Numbered from the stretch's first letter, positions 47,262 to 57,319 are shown. The stretch is DNA of 64,000 nucleotides from Cepaea nemoralis (GCA_014155875.1 JACEFZ010021429.1:52501-116500), one strand, 5' to 3'. The notes: a model not told the origin generated them from the letters alone. Made by a program: numbers and translations.

Positions 47262-47475
47262 TTTAAAGAAGCCAGCGTGGTGGAAAGGTTAAGAAGGGTC
47301 GCCCTTAAACTTCTGGTGCATTGATAAAAACGTCGTGGGTTTATTCCCTACATAGGTCAGTTGGACTTAAACTAGACTTCTTGTTTAAAAACCAATAGAA
47401 AACTACTGAACATAAAATTGTTAAGAACAATTAACCTGCGGTTCATCGCAGCATCTCGAAGAGTACATGCAGGAT
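47262..47475 (+). repeat. SINE family A copy
   Basis: The head 'GCCAGCGTGGTGGAAAGGTT' and B-box-like 'CGTGGGTTTATTCCC' are followed by a degraded family body ('AAAACTACTGAACATAAAAT', 'AGCATCTCGAAGAG'). Confidence 0.65.
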
Positions 47476-47685
47476 TTAAAAATATATATTAAAATTTTCA
47501 TTAAGATCTTCCAGGCGGTTGTTGATAGTTACTCCAACAGTCAAGAGTATTCGGAACATTAGTCACAGGAACTGCATTTCCTTTGCCCGTCGTTTATATC
47601 CGTAGAAAATTAGTTTTCAAAATAATAAAAAAACAAAAACAACCATACACATTTCATCATGATAGATCAGTCCCACGGCAGTGTA
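47476..47685. other. Unassigned short interval
   Basis: Nothing recognised. Confidence 0.4.
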
Positions 47686-47689
47686 GTGA

Positions 47690-47790
47690 GGGGAATAGAG
47701 GGCTTGGTTAATCTACCACATACTAGGAAAACCTGGCACTACGGAGTTAATAGGCGAGATAACTAACCACTACGCCATCGCAGCCGATAC
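47690..47790 (-). repeat. tRNA-like SINE head, minus strand
   Basis: On the minus strand 'CGGCTGCGATGGCGTAGTGG' followed by 'TTAGTTATC' is an A-box-like head. Confidence 0.55.
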
Positions 47791-47819
47791 ATAGCATGAT
47801 TTAGCACAGACATTCTTAA

Positions 47820-47864
47820 CATTTGCGAAGGGGTGCATAGGCCAAAAAATGTTGAGAACCACTG
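47820..47864. mobile_element. Diverged hAT MITE end
   Basis: 'GCGAAGGGGTGCATAGGCC' and 'GTTGAGAACCACTG' match the right end of the MITE at 44223-44615. Confidence 0.65.
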
Positions 47865-48061
47865 ATGTAGGAGATGGAAGCATCTAAGTAACTGTCAGGG
47901 GAGCGACGATGATCTCACTAATCAGTAAACTGAACAGTTCTGCCAACTGCAAATCCAGAATTGATTTAAATGTTTCATTTGACTGAAACAAAACCGGGAC
48001 ATGTAGCGTCCCAATAGCATTTTTCGGGACACTGAAATACTGTTATCTACTGCCTATAGTG

Positions 48062-48555
48062 CTCGCTCCGTGGCGGAGACGTTACGGACGCAGTTCTAAT
48101 CCCTCATACCCGCGTTCGAAGCACAGCTGTGAGTGATTTGGCAGCAGACCGATTTACGTTGGGTTTTTTTTATGAAATGGTATGGCCGCCGGTCATTCAG
48201 AAAGCAACGGCACATTTATTTTTTTTCCGCGTTTCCATCCTGTTTCAGGATATTGCGGTCAACATCAGCATCTTTCAGCTGTATGTTGATTCCTAGGCTA
48301 GATTACACTCATCAGCACGCCACGACTTTCTGAGCGACCGGCTGCATACTCTCATAAGTCACTAGCGTGACTCGAATCACTTCTAATTCTCGTCCGCTCA
48401 CGTTGACTACGAGAGTATTCGGGATTAACGGAGAAAGCTGCTAACCCCTCGGCCAGGCAGCCGGCAACGGCACATTACTGAATGTAAACTTGCCCAAGAT
48501 TCACAAACAGCCAAAAAATGCTGAGGTTGACTGCTACGTCCTGTAAATGATATGC
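48062..48555 (+). repeat. SINE family A copy interrupted by an inverted SINE A
   Basis: The host copy has head 'GCTCGCTCCGTGGCGGAGAC', B-box 'CCGCGTTCGAAGCAC' and core to 'CATTCAGAAAGCAACGGCAC' at 48216. It resumes at 48487 with 'ACTGAATGTAAACTTGCCC' and ends 'GTCCTGTAAATGATATGCAA'. It is one of the best-preserved copies. Confidence 0.85.
48204..48486 (-). mobile_element. SINE family A inserted in a SINE A, with 13-bp TSD
   Basis: The insert 48217-48473 is in the opposite orientation. It has a T-run at its left (a poly-A tail on its own strand), the family core (minus-strand 'CGCTCAGAAAGTCGTGGC') and a tRNA-like head ('GCCTGGCCGAGGGGTTAGCA'). GCAACGGCACATT is duplicated at 48204-48216 and 48474-48486. 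Confidence 0.9.
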
Positions 48556-49425
48556 AACTAACTTAACTGCCTATAGTACCTTGCGGTGTGGTGGGTATGG
48601 GTGGGGGACGCGTTAAGTTTGAGGAATTAAGGCCCTGGCTAGTGCAGTCCCCGCGAATTGTGCAGGTTTGAGTATTCTTTTTTTCCCGACAGAAAATAAT
48701 CCACACCTTACCGAGGATTAGAACCCGGGTCTCCTTAGCCACTCGGCTAGCTACTGAATTATTTCATTAAACATCCGGGACAGTCCCGTAAACTCGAGAC
48801 GTGTAGTAACAAATTTAAAACGAATAAAATGGTCCCAAAAATAACATGCCTAATACATATATTTTTTGTAAAGAGGATCTTAACTGCATAAGGCGGTTTT
48901 GTAAAGAGGATCTTAACTGCATAAAGCCGAGAAAAGAAAGCTTCGCGCAGACGTGTTATGTTGCTACGGACATTGCCAGACTGACGATGCATGGCGCGGA
49001 AAGATCATGGGAGGCGTAGAGTTTAGTTCCAGCGAAGGCTTAATGGTTATATATCCGCGAACTCAGGGCATTAATTTATCATTTTATTATTATGCCACTT
49101 CGAACCGCTCTTTGTCGGGTTCAATACAGTGTTTGGTTAGTCCGTGTGGAAAGTTGTTAATTAAATAACGATTACAGGTATTTCTATTTGGATTACTTGT
49201 GGACATTTGTGTAATTCACCAAAGGCAACATAGCAAGTCTTATATGTAAGTAGCAAGAAGCATTATATGTGTATGTTATATGTTGAAATATTGTTTAAAC
49301 ACGTACTTGTTTGTTTAAGGGGATTTAGAGGCAAAAGGTGTGGCTTGGCGCAGTAAATGTGTTTCATAATGAACTGTCAGACAGAGTGGAGTGTTCAAAA
49401 TCTGCTGAGGGCTACATGGAAGCTG
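48556..49425. other. Mostly unassigned
   Basis: A G-rich tRNA-like start near 48590-48640 may be another SINE head. A 31-bp direct duplication (around 'AAAGAGGATCTTAACTGCAT') lies at about 48870-48922. No gene. Confidence 0.4.
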
Positions 49426-49429
49426 ACTG

Positions 49430-49575
49430 CTTTGTGTTTATATCAATGGTATAAGGCGTCGCTCGTTCAGACAGCAATGGCAAAATTACTGAACGTAACA
49501 ACTGCTTAATAAATCACACACAGTCAAAATAAAAAAGAATGCTGGGGTTGACTGCGAAGTTCTGAAAATTACATG
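49430..49575 (+). repeat. SINE family A, body
   Basis: 'CGTTCAGACAGCAATGGCAA', 'ACTGAACGTAAC', 'AAATCACACACAGTC' and 'GGTTGACTGCGAAGTTCTG'. Confidence 0.78.
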
Positions 49576-49715
49576 CCGCTGATTTTAACAGACGAGAGGA
49601 CCGAACTCATTCCCTCTGGTTGTGTCCCACATGGCTTGGTCTGTTCTGCAAAGTGACCTGGCGAAAGAGCCGCGCAGAGCATGAACTTCACAAGTATACC
49701 CCAGGCATACATATT

Positions 49716-49870
49716 TATAGAGGGTGTTTGTAAAGTCTCATTACACATTGTATGTAGAATAACTGTTTGTTGGAGAGTATGTTTTCTGCCTTGCAAACGG
49801 AAAACATATACTCCAAAAAACAACTGTCCTACATACAAAGTGTAGTGCGAATTTACTAACACCCTGTATA
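49716..49870. mobile_element. Palindromic MITE (TA target, mariner-like size)
   Basis: The left arm 'GGGTGTTTGTAAAGTC' with 'TTGTATGTAG', 'TGGAGAGTATGTTTTC' is mirrored by the right arm 'GAAAACATATACTCCA', 'CTACATACAAAGTG', 'TTTACTAACACCC'. Arms of about 70 bp form one long hairpin. TA flanks both ends. No open frame. Confidence 0.8.
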
Positions 49871-49964
49871 TCGGTTCTTGGTCCAACACTCGATTCGCAG
49901 CTTTCTGTCCGTAATTCAATTTGCTTTTTTAAATTTTGTTTGCACTCGCTCGCTTTGAACTCTA

Positions 49965-50200
49965 GTGTAGTCCATACTTATAGTAGCACTAGACTTATTT
50001 TTGCATGTGGATTAGCTTTCCTATTACCAGTGTCCCTCGCCATCGGATGAACCCACTCCGACTTCAGAGGTCCTTGTAATTTACGTCCCCTTGTCAAGGA
50101 CAAGAAGTCAACATTATAGTCCAACTGGCCGGCTTAGGGGTTGAACCCCTTACCTCAGCATCACGCACCGGATCCATTCGGCCATGCTGACCTCCTAATG
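49965..50200 (-). repeat. SINE family C, full copy
   Basis: On the minus strand: head 'GTCAGCATGGCCGAATGGAT', B-box 'AAGGGGTTCAACCCCT', and a body shared with 11480-11650. Confidence 0.78.
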
Positions 50201-50334
50201 AGATTTTATCTGTCTTCTCATTTTGTTTCTATAGTGTTTGCCTATTTGATGAACAATGTGCATTGGAAAAGAAAGTATAAGCAGACTGACAGTAGCAATG
50301 CAGAGATTGGCGAACATAAGGTACTATGGGAACA

Positions 50335-50776
50335 CACAAATAAAAGGGAACAGAGGCATTCCGGTGGCTAGAGGAGACCACTGCAACACACGTTGTATTC
50401 ATTACGGATTCAAAGAGTATGCTTAGCAAGGTGGAGAAAGGTATGTTTTGCGTGGAATGGCTCTCTTCGCTTCAGAGGTCACAGATTGTGAGAACTGTAT
50501 GGATATTTTGCCCTGGCCATGCGGATGTACGGCGGAATGAACAGGCTGATAGGCTTGCAGGAATGCACATCTTGGTGATATCTTGCCTATGGACAAGGGG
50601 GAGGTGGTCGTGCGCTTGTGGGACCAGGTGGAGAAGGCGGAGGAACAGATTGAGAGCCCATATGTGGAAAGAATGAGATTGCGGGGAGCGGCAGGGGTTC
50701 TGGAAGAATCTCAAAACTAAGAGGGAAGACCAGGAGAACATTTAATCAGATAGCGGTGGGAACGATTAGTAGTATG
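50335..50776 (+). pseudogene. LINE family I-1, RNase H region, left of element 3
   Basis: Coding remnants read 'FRWLEETTATHVVFITDSKS', 'MLSKVEKGMFCVEWLSSLQR' and 'VWIFCPGHADVRRNEQADRL'. These are RNase H motifs with the Asp in 'TDSKSM' and the His/Asp in 'GHAD..RNEQADRLAG', as found in I-clade LINEs. The open part runs to 50676. It continues to the target site of LTR element 3 (GTATG at 50772-50776) and resumes at 56443. The 5' end is truncated near 50335. The first RNase H Asp and all of RT are missing. Confidence 0.85.
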
Positions 50777-51628
50777 TGACATATGCCTGGGTCATTGACA
50801 GTAAGGTGAGTGACCTGGCTTCGAGTAAAACAATCAACCCTGAGAAATAATGGGGCGGTTGTGAGTGGAAGACCCTAGGGTGGATGGGGAGGAAGACAGT
50901 TTTAGGCTGGGGTGTAATATTGTAGGGAGCCCAGGAAGTGGCTACACAGTAGAGTTAAAAGACAGTGGAAAACAGGTGACTAGCCAGTGGAAGCTGGGAC
51001 CGAGTGAGGAGTCGGTCGCCGAAGGACAGTTTAGTTTGGTGTGAAGTCAAGGGACTTCAAGACAGTTGATGTGTAGATGCCGAACTGATCGGTAGGCTAA
51101 GGAGAAGCGGAGTTAGAGATCTCCGTGTTGTGTGATTCTCCGAGCTGTGAAGACAGGCCTGAACCGGAGTGGGTTCTATAGTGAGTGAGGGTCTGAACCC
51201 AGAGTGGGTGATATAGTTAGTGGAAACTAAGACCAAGTGTGTGGGTGTATGGTGTGAGGTCCAGCCGTGGATAGTAGCTGGACTAAATGTCTTGTGGATT
51301 TGATATGAAGCAGGCTTGAGAAGGCATTGATGTGTGCTGGTTAAATTGTGAGGAGGATATTTATATTCTATGGATTACATTGTTTCTGGATGTATAACCA
51401 TGTTCCGTGAGTCTGTGTTATTTCTGTAATAAAGGATTATGTGCGCCAACTGAATCTTGTTTAATGACTGGTGAATGTGCACTGCGGGGGTGAGTTATAT
51501 TGCAAGACAGTTAGATAGCTCAATTGACACTCCAGGAGTATCGTTACATATACAACGACCATCACACGACAATATCACGCAAAGATCATCAAGAACATTG
51601 AACTTATCATAAAGAACGTCGTGTGACA
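50777..51628 (+). repeat. LTR element 3, 5' LTR
   Basis: 852 bp, TGACATATGCC...GTCGTGTGACA. AATAAA at 51428-51433. Confidence 0.93.
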
Positions 51629-51645
51629 TCTGGGGTCTCTCCGGT
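51629..51645 (+). promoter_or_regulatory. Element 3 putative primer-binding site
   Basis: TCTGGGGTCTCTCCGGT begins directly at the LTR end. A TGG start lies two bases inside. The tRNA is not identified. Confidence 0.5.
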
Positions 51646-52936
51646 CAAGGATGATGGGGATATATTGATTATCTGGAAGGCTACGTACGGTCAAGAACGA
51701 TATAGACATTGTTGTCATTCTGAGATATCTGTGGGCTCTTCGCTGAGAGAGGAGTTATTATCTGGTGACTTCGTTCCATCAAACTAGCAAACCCTTGACA
51801 ATTTGGATTGTGTGGCTTCAAGAGGGTAATGTGAACTCTTTGGGTGTGCGCCAGATAATTCACACGGACAGACGGGGGAAAAAACTCAAGCTAGCAGACA
51901 GTTCATGTGAAGTTCACGACAGGTAAATTTGATACCAGACAGTAGTGCTCAAGCTAACGGAAAAGCAGGATTAATCCAGAAGGTGGTGGAATATCCTACG
52001 TGTGTGTGTGTAAGACCGCACATCGGGAAAAAACTGTCAGCGCGCGTTAAGAAAACAGCGGCACAAAAGTCTGCGCGGCGAGACGAGCTGGATATCGCTG
52101 TCGGTGATAAAGACAGGATTGAAAATTCAAAGATACTGACAGGTGTGTGTGTGTGTGGGGGGGGGGGGGCTGAGGCAACGCACTGTGTTGTCGCAAGTTG
52201 ACTGGTCAAGATTTGTCGACGCAGTTAATAGGACGGGTGGAGATACCAATGTCCAGGTACTGGGGAAGTACATGTTTGAAAAACAGAGAAAATTGACAGT
52301 CGCTGATTCACCGGAAAGATACGACGGGGAAGAGGTACGTTACCCCTACCGCAGCCGGGTGGGGCTGTAAAGGTTGTGTGGAAACTGTTTTTACGGAGTA
52401 TATATTCTTTTTCTTTCTCTCTAACTTTCGTTATATTTACATATGATATTTGTTGTGTTCGGATATATGTTTTTATTGTGATCTTTCGTCATTTCTGCTG
52501 TCTAGTGGTCTTTGTCAGTTTATATATTACGCGCACTGTGGGTGTCCCTACACAAGCTTGTGGTTGTTACAGTGGTTTATTTCTGTGTGATCACTGTCTC
52601 CGTGTACTTCGCTTGTGAGTCTAGCGTTTTATAGAAAATACTTAGTGTTATCATCCATTTGTTTGTATATGTATTTATATGTATTTTTAACAATATTTCC
52701 AGGGACTTTATGAACTTGTGGTCATAGATATATAGATATAAGGGAGCATAGGTGATATTCCCCCTCACTACCTAGTGCTTATAGAGTGACTGGGTGAGTA
52801 CAGAGTGATATTTTAGCACTACAAATTTACGTACACAGGGAGTGCTGGTGTACTTAGGGAAGTGACACAAAGACTAACAGCAGAGTCTTCACATTTATAG
52901 TTGGCTGACAGACAGCAACGTGTCCACAAGTACAAG
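51646..52936 (+). other. Element 3 leader
   Basis: 1.3 kb of non-coding leader with a G-run at about 52158-52170. It may hold packaging signals; none is recognisable. Confidence 0.6.
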
Positions 52937-55285
52937 ATGCCTACTTTAATGGAATATATTGAAGCAGGTGAACGAATAGGCCTGAAAGGTAAAGAGTTAC
53001 AGGAGTATGCAGAAGCAAAAGAACAAAAACAGATTGAAAGAGACCAAAGCCAAGCTGAAAGAGAACAGAGACAGGAAGAAAAGGTAGCTGAAGACAAGCG
53101 TTTACAGGAAGTGAAACTAGCTGAAATAGAAAATAAGCGTCTACAGGAAGAGAAAGAGACACAAATGAAAATGGAAATTGAGAAAGAGAAGATCAAGTGT
53201 CAGATGCAAACTGAAATTGAGTTAGGAAAACTAAAACTATCTTCGAAGTGTCAAAGTGAGGAAAGCAGAAGACCGTCGCAGTCGTCACAGAGATTAAAAC
53301 TGCCATATTTTACAGACCGGGACCAACTTGAAACTTATGTGTCCAGGTTCGAAGCATCAGCGAACGTGTTAGGTATTCCAGAGAAAGAGTATGCGATGCG
53401 CCTTGGCGAGTTTCTTACGGGTAAGGCTCTAGATGCAATGTTTAATTTACCTGCGGAAGAAAGAAACAACTACACTATTTTGCGTCAACGTCTGCTTATG
53501 AAGTTCCAACTAACTGAGCATGGCTATAGAACAAAGTTTAGACAGTTAGGACCAGAGACAAATCAAGATTTCACAGATTTTGTTAACACAGTAAAGAACA
53601 CATTTAACAAATGGATGGAGCTCGCAGAAGTAGGGAAAGATTTTAATAAATTAGTAGATTTAGTGTTAAGAGACAAAGTGTTAGCCTCATGTAATACTAA
53701 CTTAGTAGCTTTCTTTGAGGAACGTAAGCCAAAGGACATAGACACAATGTCACAGTTAGGGCAAAACTATATGACTGCACATCCAAACAGTTCTATTGGT
53801 AGAGAAATGAGTGAGGAAATAGTCTGTGCAGCATACACTAAACAGGACCAGAATCCAGTTATTAGACCAAGATCGAAAAGTGTGGATTTAGCACAGAAGT
53901 ATGAACAACAAGAGTCTCAAGATAATGGCTTCCGTGGCAACCATTTTGGTAGAGCAGGACGGTACCCAGACAAAAGGGGGAACTTTCAGAGACGTCCAAA
54001 TAGTTATACCGGATGTTGGAATTGTGGGAGCTGGAGACACAAGGCAGCACAGTGTGATGCACAACCATCCAGTGAGCCAACAAGTAACGCAAGGAAGGAG
54101 ATCATCTGTTTCAAATGTGGAAAGAAGGGGCATGTCAGCCATCAATGTAGGATGAGGGAAACGGAGCATTCTAATGCAGCACAAGTGATTGAGACTATCA
54201 ACAATGAAGATTGTAGTGGGTGCAAACCTCTTTTTGAAAAAGACGGTCAGCCAGTCTTAGTGTGTGGTCATACAGTGAAAGCAGGATCAGCAGTGCATGA
54301 AGGAGGAAGTCTGAAGATGCACCATGGATTTGTTAATGATAGGCCAGCGTTAACAATTAGGGATTCCGGATGTACGTCCATCGGAGTTAGAAAGAGTTTA
54401 GTGCATCCCTCGGATTATACAGGGAAAAAGATTAGATCCATAATATTTAATGGGACAGTAGAATTCTACCCATTAGCCGTGATAGCAGTAAAAACACCAT
54501 ATATCACAGGAAGAGTGGTAGCGTGTGTTCTAGACTCACCAGTGGCAAATTTGATCATCGGAAACGTGCCAGGAGTTAAAGATTGTACAGAAGAAGAAAT
54601 AGTTGATTGGGACCAGAAACATAGTTTAAGTAGTAACGGGGTAGTTACAAAAAGAAAACCTAAATTAGAGAGTATAGCTGAAGAAAAAGTGGCACTTGAA
54701 GTAGACACAGAGGACAACGATAGGATAGCTGAGCAGGTGAGAATGGATCTCAAATATAGCTGTAGGGAATCCCAGAGACAAGATACTACGCTGGACAAAT
54801 GTGTCCAAGGGTGTGGTAAAGTGAGACATAGACAATCAAAGAAGGGTAGATGGTGCTTTGGAAGGAAGAATAATGGTCTCACTCGCAGGTTTTCAGATGG
54901 CGGAACTGCATGTGATCAAGTAGTATTACCGTTAACACATAGAGACCGATATACTAGAACAGCTCAGGATAGGGCAGGTGCAGGGCACATAGGAGTAAGG
55001 CGGATGCAGCATAGAGCAGGATGCCAGGTATATTGGCCCGGATTTAATAAAGAGGTAAGAACAAACAGAGACTCCAGTGTAGCGGTACAATGTGTAGATT
55101 GCAAAGTTAAGGCAGTTCCAAAGAGTGTTAACGACATCACTGAACCAGGATTAGCAAACAGATGTTTTAAAGATATAGGAAACATGAGGCATGCGTACAG
55201 GAAGGGTAGACACAGCATCGACAGAAATAGATGGAGGTTTGATGCGAGAAAAGAACCACCTGATATAGGGTCGGTACACAAATAG
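52937..55285 (+). CDS. Element 3 gag-protease-integrase zinc remnant, single intact frame (782 aa)
   Basis: The frame is open from 52901, but the first ATG is at 52937 ('MPTLMEYIEAGERIGLKGKE'), matching the gag start of elements 1 and 2. Residues about 25-100 are a charged coiled coil. The capsid-like region includes 'LKLPYFTDRDQLETYVSRF', 'LTGKALDAMFNLP', 'YRTKFRQLGPETNQDF' and 'LVDLVLRDKVLASC'. Two CX2CX4HX4C zinc knuckles follow: 'CWNCGSWRHKAAQC' from residue 360 and 'CFKCGKKGHVSHQC' from 391. The protease has 'RDSGCTSIGV' with D-S-G at residue about 476, plus 'YITGRVVACVL' and 'NLIIGNV'. Near residue 680 a rest of the integrase HHCC domain is visible ('GHIGVRRMQ', 'VYWPGFNKEVR', 'CVDC'). 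About 80 further residues of no known family precede the stop. No frame-breaking mutation is seen. Confidence 0.92.
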   Translation: MPTLMEYIEAGERIGLKGKELQEYAEAKEQKQIERDQSQAEREQRQEEKVAEDKRLQEVKLAEIENKRLQEEKETQMKMEIEKEKIKCQMQTEIELGKLKLSSKCQSEESRRPSQSSQRLKLPYFTDRDQLETYVSRFEASANVLGIPEKEYAMRLGEFLTGKALDAMFNLPAEERNNYTILRQRLLMKFQLTEHGYRTKFRQLGPETNQDFTDFVNTVKNTFNKWMELAEVGKDFNKLVDLVLRDKVLASCNTNLVAFFEERKPKDIDTMSQLGQNYMTAHPNSSIGREMSEEIVCAAYTKQDQNPVIRPRSKSVDLAQKYEQQESQDNGFRGNHFGRAGRYPDKRGNFQRRPNSYTGCWNCGSWRHKAAQCDAQPSSEPTSNARKEIICFKCGKKGHVSHQCRMRETEHSNAAQVIETINNEDCSGCKPLFEKDGQPVLVCGHTVKAGSAVHEGGSLKMHHGFVNDRPALTIRDSGCTSIGVRKSLVHPSDYTGKKIRSIIFNGTVEFYPLAVIAVKTPYITGRVVACVLDSPVANLIIGNVPGVKDCTEEEIVDWDQKHSLSSNGVVTKRKPKLESIAEEKVALEVDTEDNDRIAEQVRMDLKYSCRESQRQDTTLDKCVQGCGKVRHRQSKKGRWCFGRKNNGLTRRFSDGGTACDQVVLPLTHRDRYTRTAQDRAGAGHIGVRRMQHRAGCQVYWPGFNKEVRTNRDSSVAVQCVDCKVKAVPKSVNDITEPGLANRCFKDIGNMRHAYRKGRHSIDRNRWRFDARKEPPDIGSVHK

Positions 55286-55573
55286 CTTGTGTCTTTTTGA
55301 GGATGTTAATAGACCTGCCCATTAACAGATATGATGTTTCCTATGATGTATTATTATTATGTGATGTATTAGTTCATGCACTGGTACACAAGATAGAAAG
55401 TTGGATGTATTGATGTGTGGGGAATAGAGGAGGGTACTATGAGCATTTGATGTATTATTTAGTGTGGTAGTTAGAGTAAGTTGGATTTATACTTACGACT
55501 ACCCAGGCAATATGTCTGGGTCACATATTTGATAAGTATTAGTCTCCCAACATTTGAAAACGATGTTTTCTTT
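55286..55573 (+). other. Element 3 3' untranslated region
   Basis: AT-rich segment between the stop codon and the purine tract, with no coding content. Confidence 0.7.
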
Positions 55574-55591
55574 TAAGGGAGGGGGGGATAA
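55574..55591 (+). promoter_or_regulatory. Element 3 polypurine tract
   Basis: TAAGGGAGGGGGGGATAA directly precedes the 3' LTR. Confidence 0.8.
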
Positions 55592-56442
55592 TGACATATG
55601 CCTGGGTCATTGACAGTAAGGTGAGTGACCTGGCTACGAGTAAAACAATCAACCCTGAGAAATAATGGGGCGGTTGTGCGTGGAAGACCCTAGGGTGGAT
55701 GGGGAGGAAGACAGTTTTAGGCTGGGGTGTAATGTTGTAGGGAGCCCAGGAAGGGACTACACAGTAGAGTTAAAAGACAGTGGAAAACAGGTGACTAGCC
55801 AGTGGAAGCTGGGACCGAGTGAGGAGTCGGTCGCCGAAGGACAGTTTAGTTTGGTGTGAAGTCAAGGGACTTCAAGACAGTTGATGTGTAGATGCCGAAC
55901 TCATCGGTAGGCTAAGGAGAAGCGGAGTTAGAGATCTCCGTGTTGTGTGATTCTCCGAGCTGTGAAGACAGGCCTGAACCAGAGTGGGTTCTATAGTGAG
56001 AGAGGTCCTGAACCCAGAGTGGGTGATATAGTTAGTGGAAACTAAGACCCAGTGTGTGGGTGTATGGTGTGAGGTCCAGCCGTGGATAGTAGCTGGACTA
56101 AATGTCTTGTGGATTTGATATGAAGCAGGCTTGAGAAGGCATTGATGTGTGCTGGTTAAATTGTGAGGAGGATATTTATATTATATGGATTACATTGTTT
56201 CTGGATGTATAAACATGTTCCGTGAGTCTGTGTTATTTCTGTAATAACGGATTATGTGCGCCAACTGAATCTTGTTTAATGACTGGTGAATGTGCACTGC
56301 TAGGTGAGTTATATTGCAAGACAGTTAGATAGCTCAATTGACACTCCAGGAGTATCGTTACCTAGACAACGACCAACACACGACAATATCACGCAAAGAT
56401 CATCAAGTACATTGAACTTATCATAAAGAACGTCGTGTGACA
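55592..56442 (+). repeat. LTR element 3, 3' LTR
   Basis: 851 bp. The AATAAA of the 5' LTR is AATAAC here (56243-56248), so the ancestral poly(A) signal is lost in the LTR that would use it. Confidence 0.93.
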
Positions 56443-56545
56443 GTATGACTCTTCGCTGACTGTTGAACGAGGGGACGGAGCACGTATGGGAATGTCCTGA
56501 GTTCAGTTATGTCGGTTCTTGACTCAACTCAACTCAACTCAACAC
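56443..56545 (+). pseudogene. LINE family I-1, 3' end, right of element 3
   Basis: 'GTATGACTCTTCGCTG', 'GGGGACGGAGCACGTA' and the (ACTCA)n tail at about 56519-56541 continue the LINE interrupted at 50776. The same order without interruption is at 41887-41990 on the minus strand. Confidence 0.88.
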
Positions 56546-56774
56546 AAATAAAAGAGAACAACAGCAACGAGAAAGAGCATGAGGCCTAGCTGTGGCGATA
56601 TACAAGTATGTATTATGCCAAATATCACAGCACTACAGAAAGAATGACAGATTCAGAACATGAATGTTACACAAAAACACTGAGAAAATCATGGATAAAA
56701 AAGAAAACAACAACAACACAAGTATTCAACAAGGTCTAAGAATACTGGATGACAAACAATATCATAATTGAAGA
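56546..56774. other. Unassigned short interval
   Basis: A-rich, nothing recognised. Confidence 0.4.
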
Positions 56775-56965
56775 ACGTCGGCCACGGTGGATCCGACAGA
56801 TTCTGTAGCTTTTCTTGTTCCAGATGCATTGGTGTTTCCTTTCCTCCGGAGTAAACTAGGCAGGCCAAGAGAGGGATCATGCCGCATGGGCAACACATGG
56901 TCTCTACAATTCGGCCCAGGCTTTGTGCTATGGAGAGTTATAACTCCACCCATGGCAACGTTGGA
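56775..56965 (+). repeat. Interspersed repeat X, copy 4
   Basis: 'GGTGGATCCGACAGATTCTG', 'CTTTTCTTGTTCCAGATGCA' and 'CATGCCGCATGGGCAACACA'. It is the reverse complement of copy 1 without the CT expansion. Confidence 0.78.
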
Positions 56966-57036
56966 TTAGAAATCGTCTACCACAGCTCATCTGTGGATCA
57001 CAAAATATACCCATCGTACTATTTGAAGAAATAAAG

Positions 57037-57037
57037 T

Positions 57038-57127
<90 letters not shown>
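57037..57127. repeat. (ATC)n microsatellite
   Basis: About 30 ATC triplets. Confidence 0.98.
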
Positions 57128-57128
<1 letters not shown>

Positions 57129-57319
57129 AGTACCATGCCGACTGGCGTAGGCGTTCATGACTCTCGTCATTATTTCATTTTTTTTTAAAGTTGGTTAATT
57201 ATTTAGTTCATTAGATATTTAATTAATAATTTTGTTAGCTGTTTAGTTAGTTATTATATAGTTAATTAGTTAGTTAATTAGTTATTTAGCATTTTATTAC
57301 TTAGCTTATTATCTAGCTT

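Larger units (their letters stand above)
50772..56447 (+). mobile_element. LTR element 3: gag-protease retrotransposon lacking polymerase, with TSD
   Basis: LTRs of about 850 bp (50777-51628 and 55592-56442), 5-bp duplication gtatg at 50772-50776 and 56443-56447, and a purine tract before the 3' LTR. The interior holds a 1.3-kb leader and one long reading frame. The LTRs differ at about twenty positions by eye (around 2 percent), so this is the oldest of the three insertions, yet the reading frame is intact. Gag layout and protease followed directly by an integrase zinc domain indicate descent from the same Gmr1-like group as elements 1 and 2. RT, RNase H and the integrase core are absent. 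Confidence 0.94.

Noticed and set aside
52901..52936. TTG at 52901 as the start of the element 3 gag
   Set aside because: The ATG at 52937 aligns with the gag starts of elements 1 and 2, and TTG is not expected as a start in animals.
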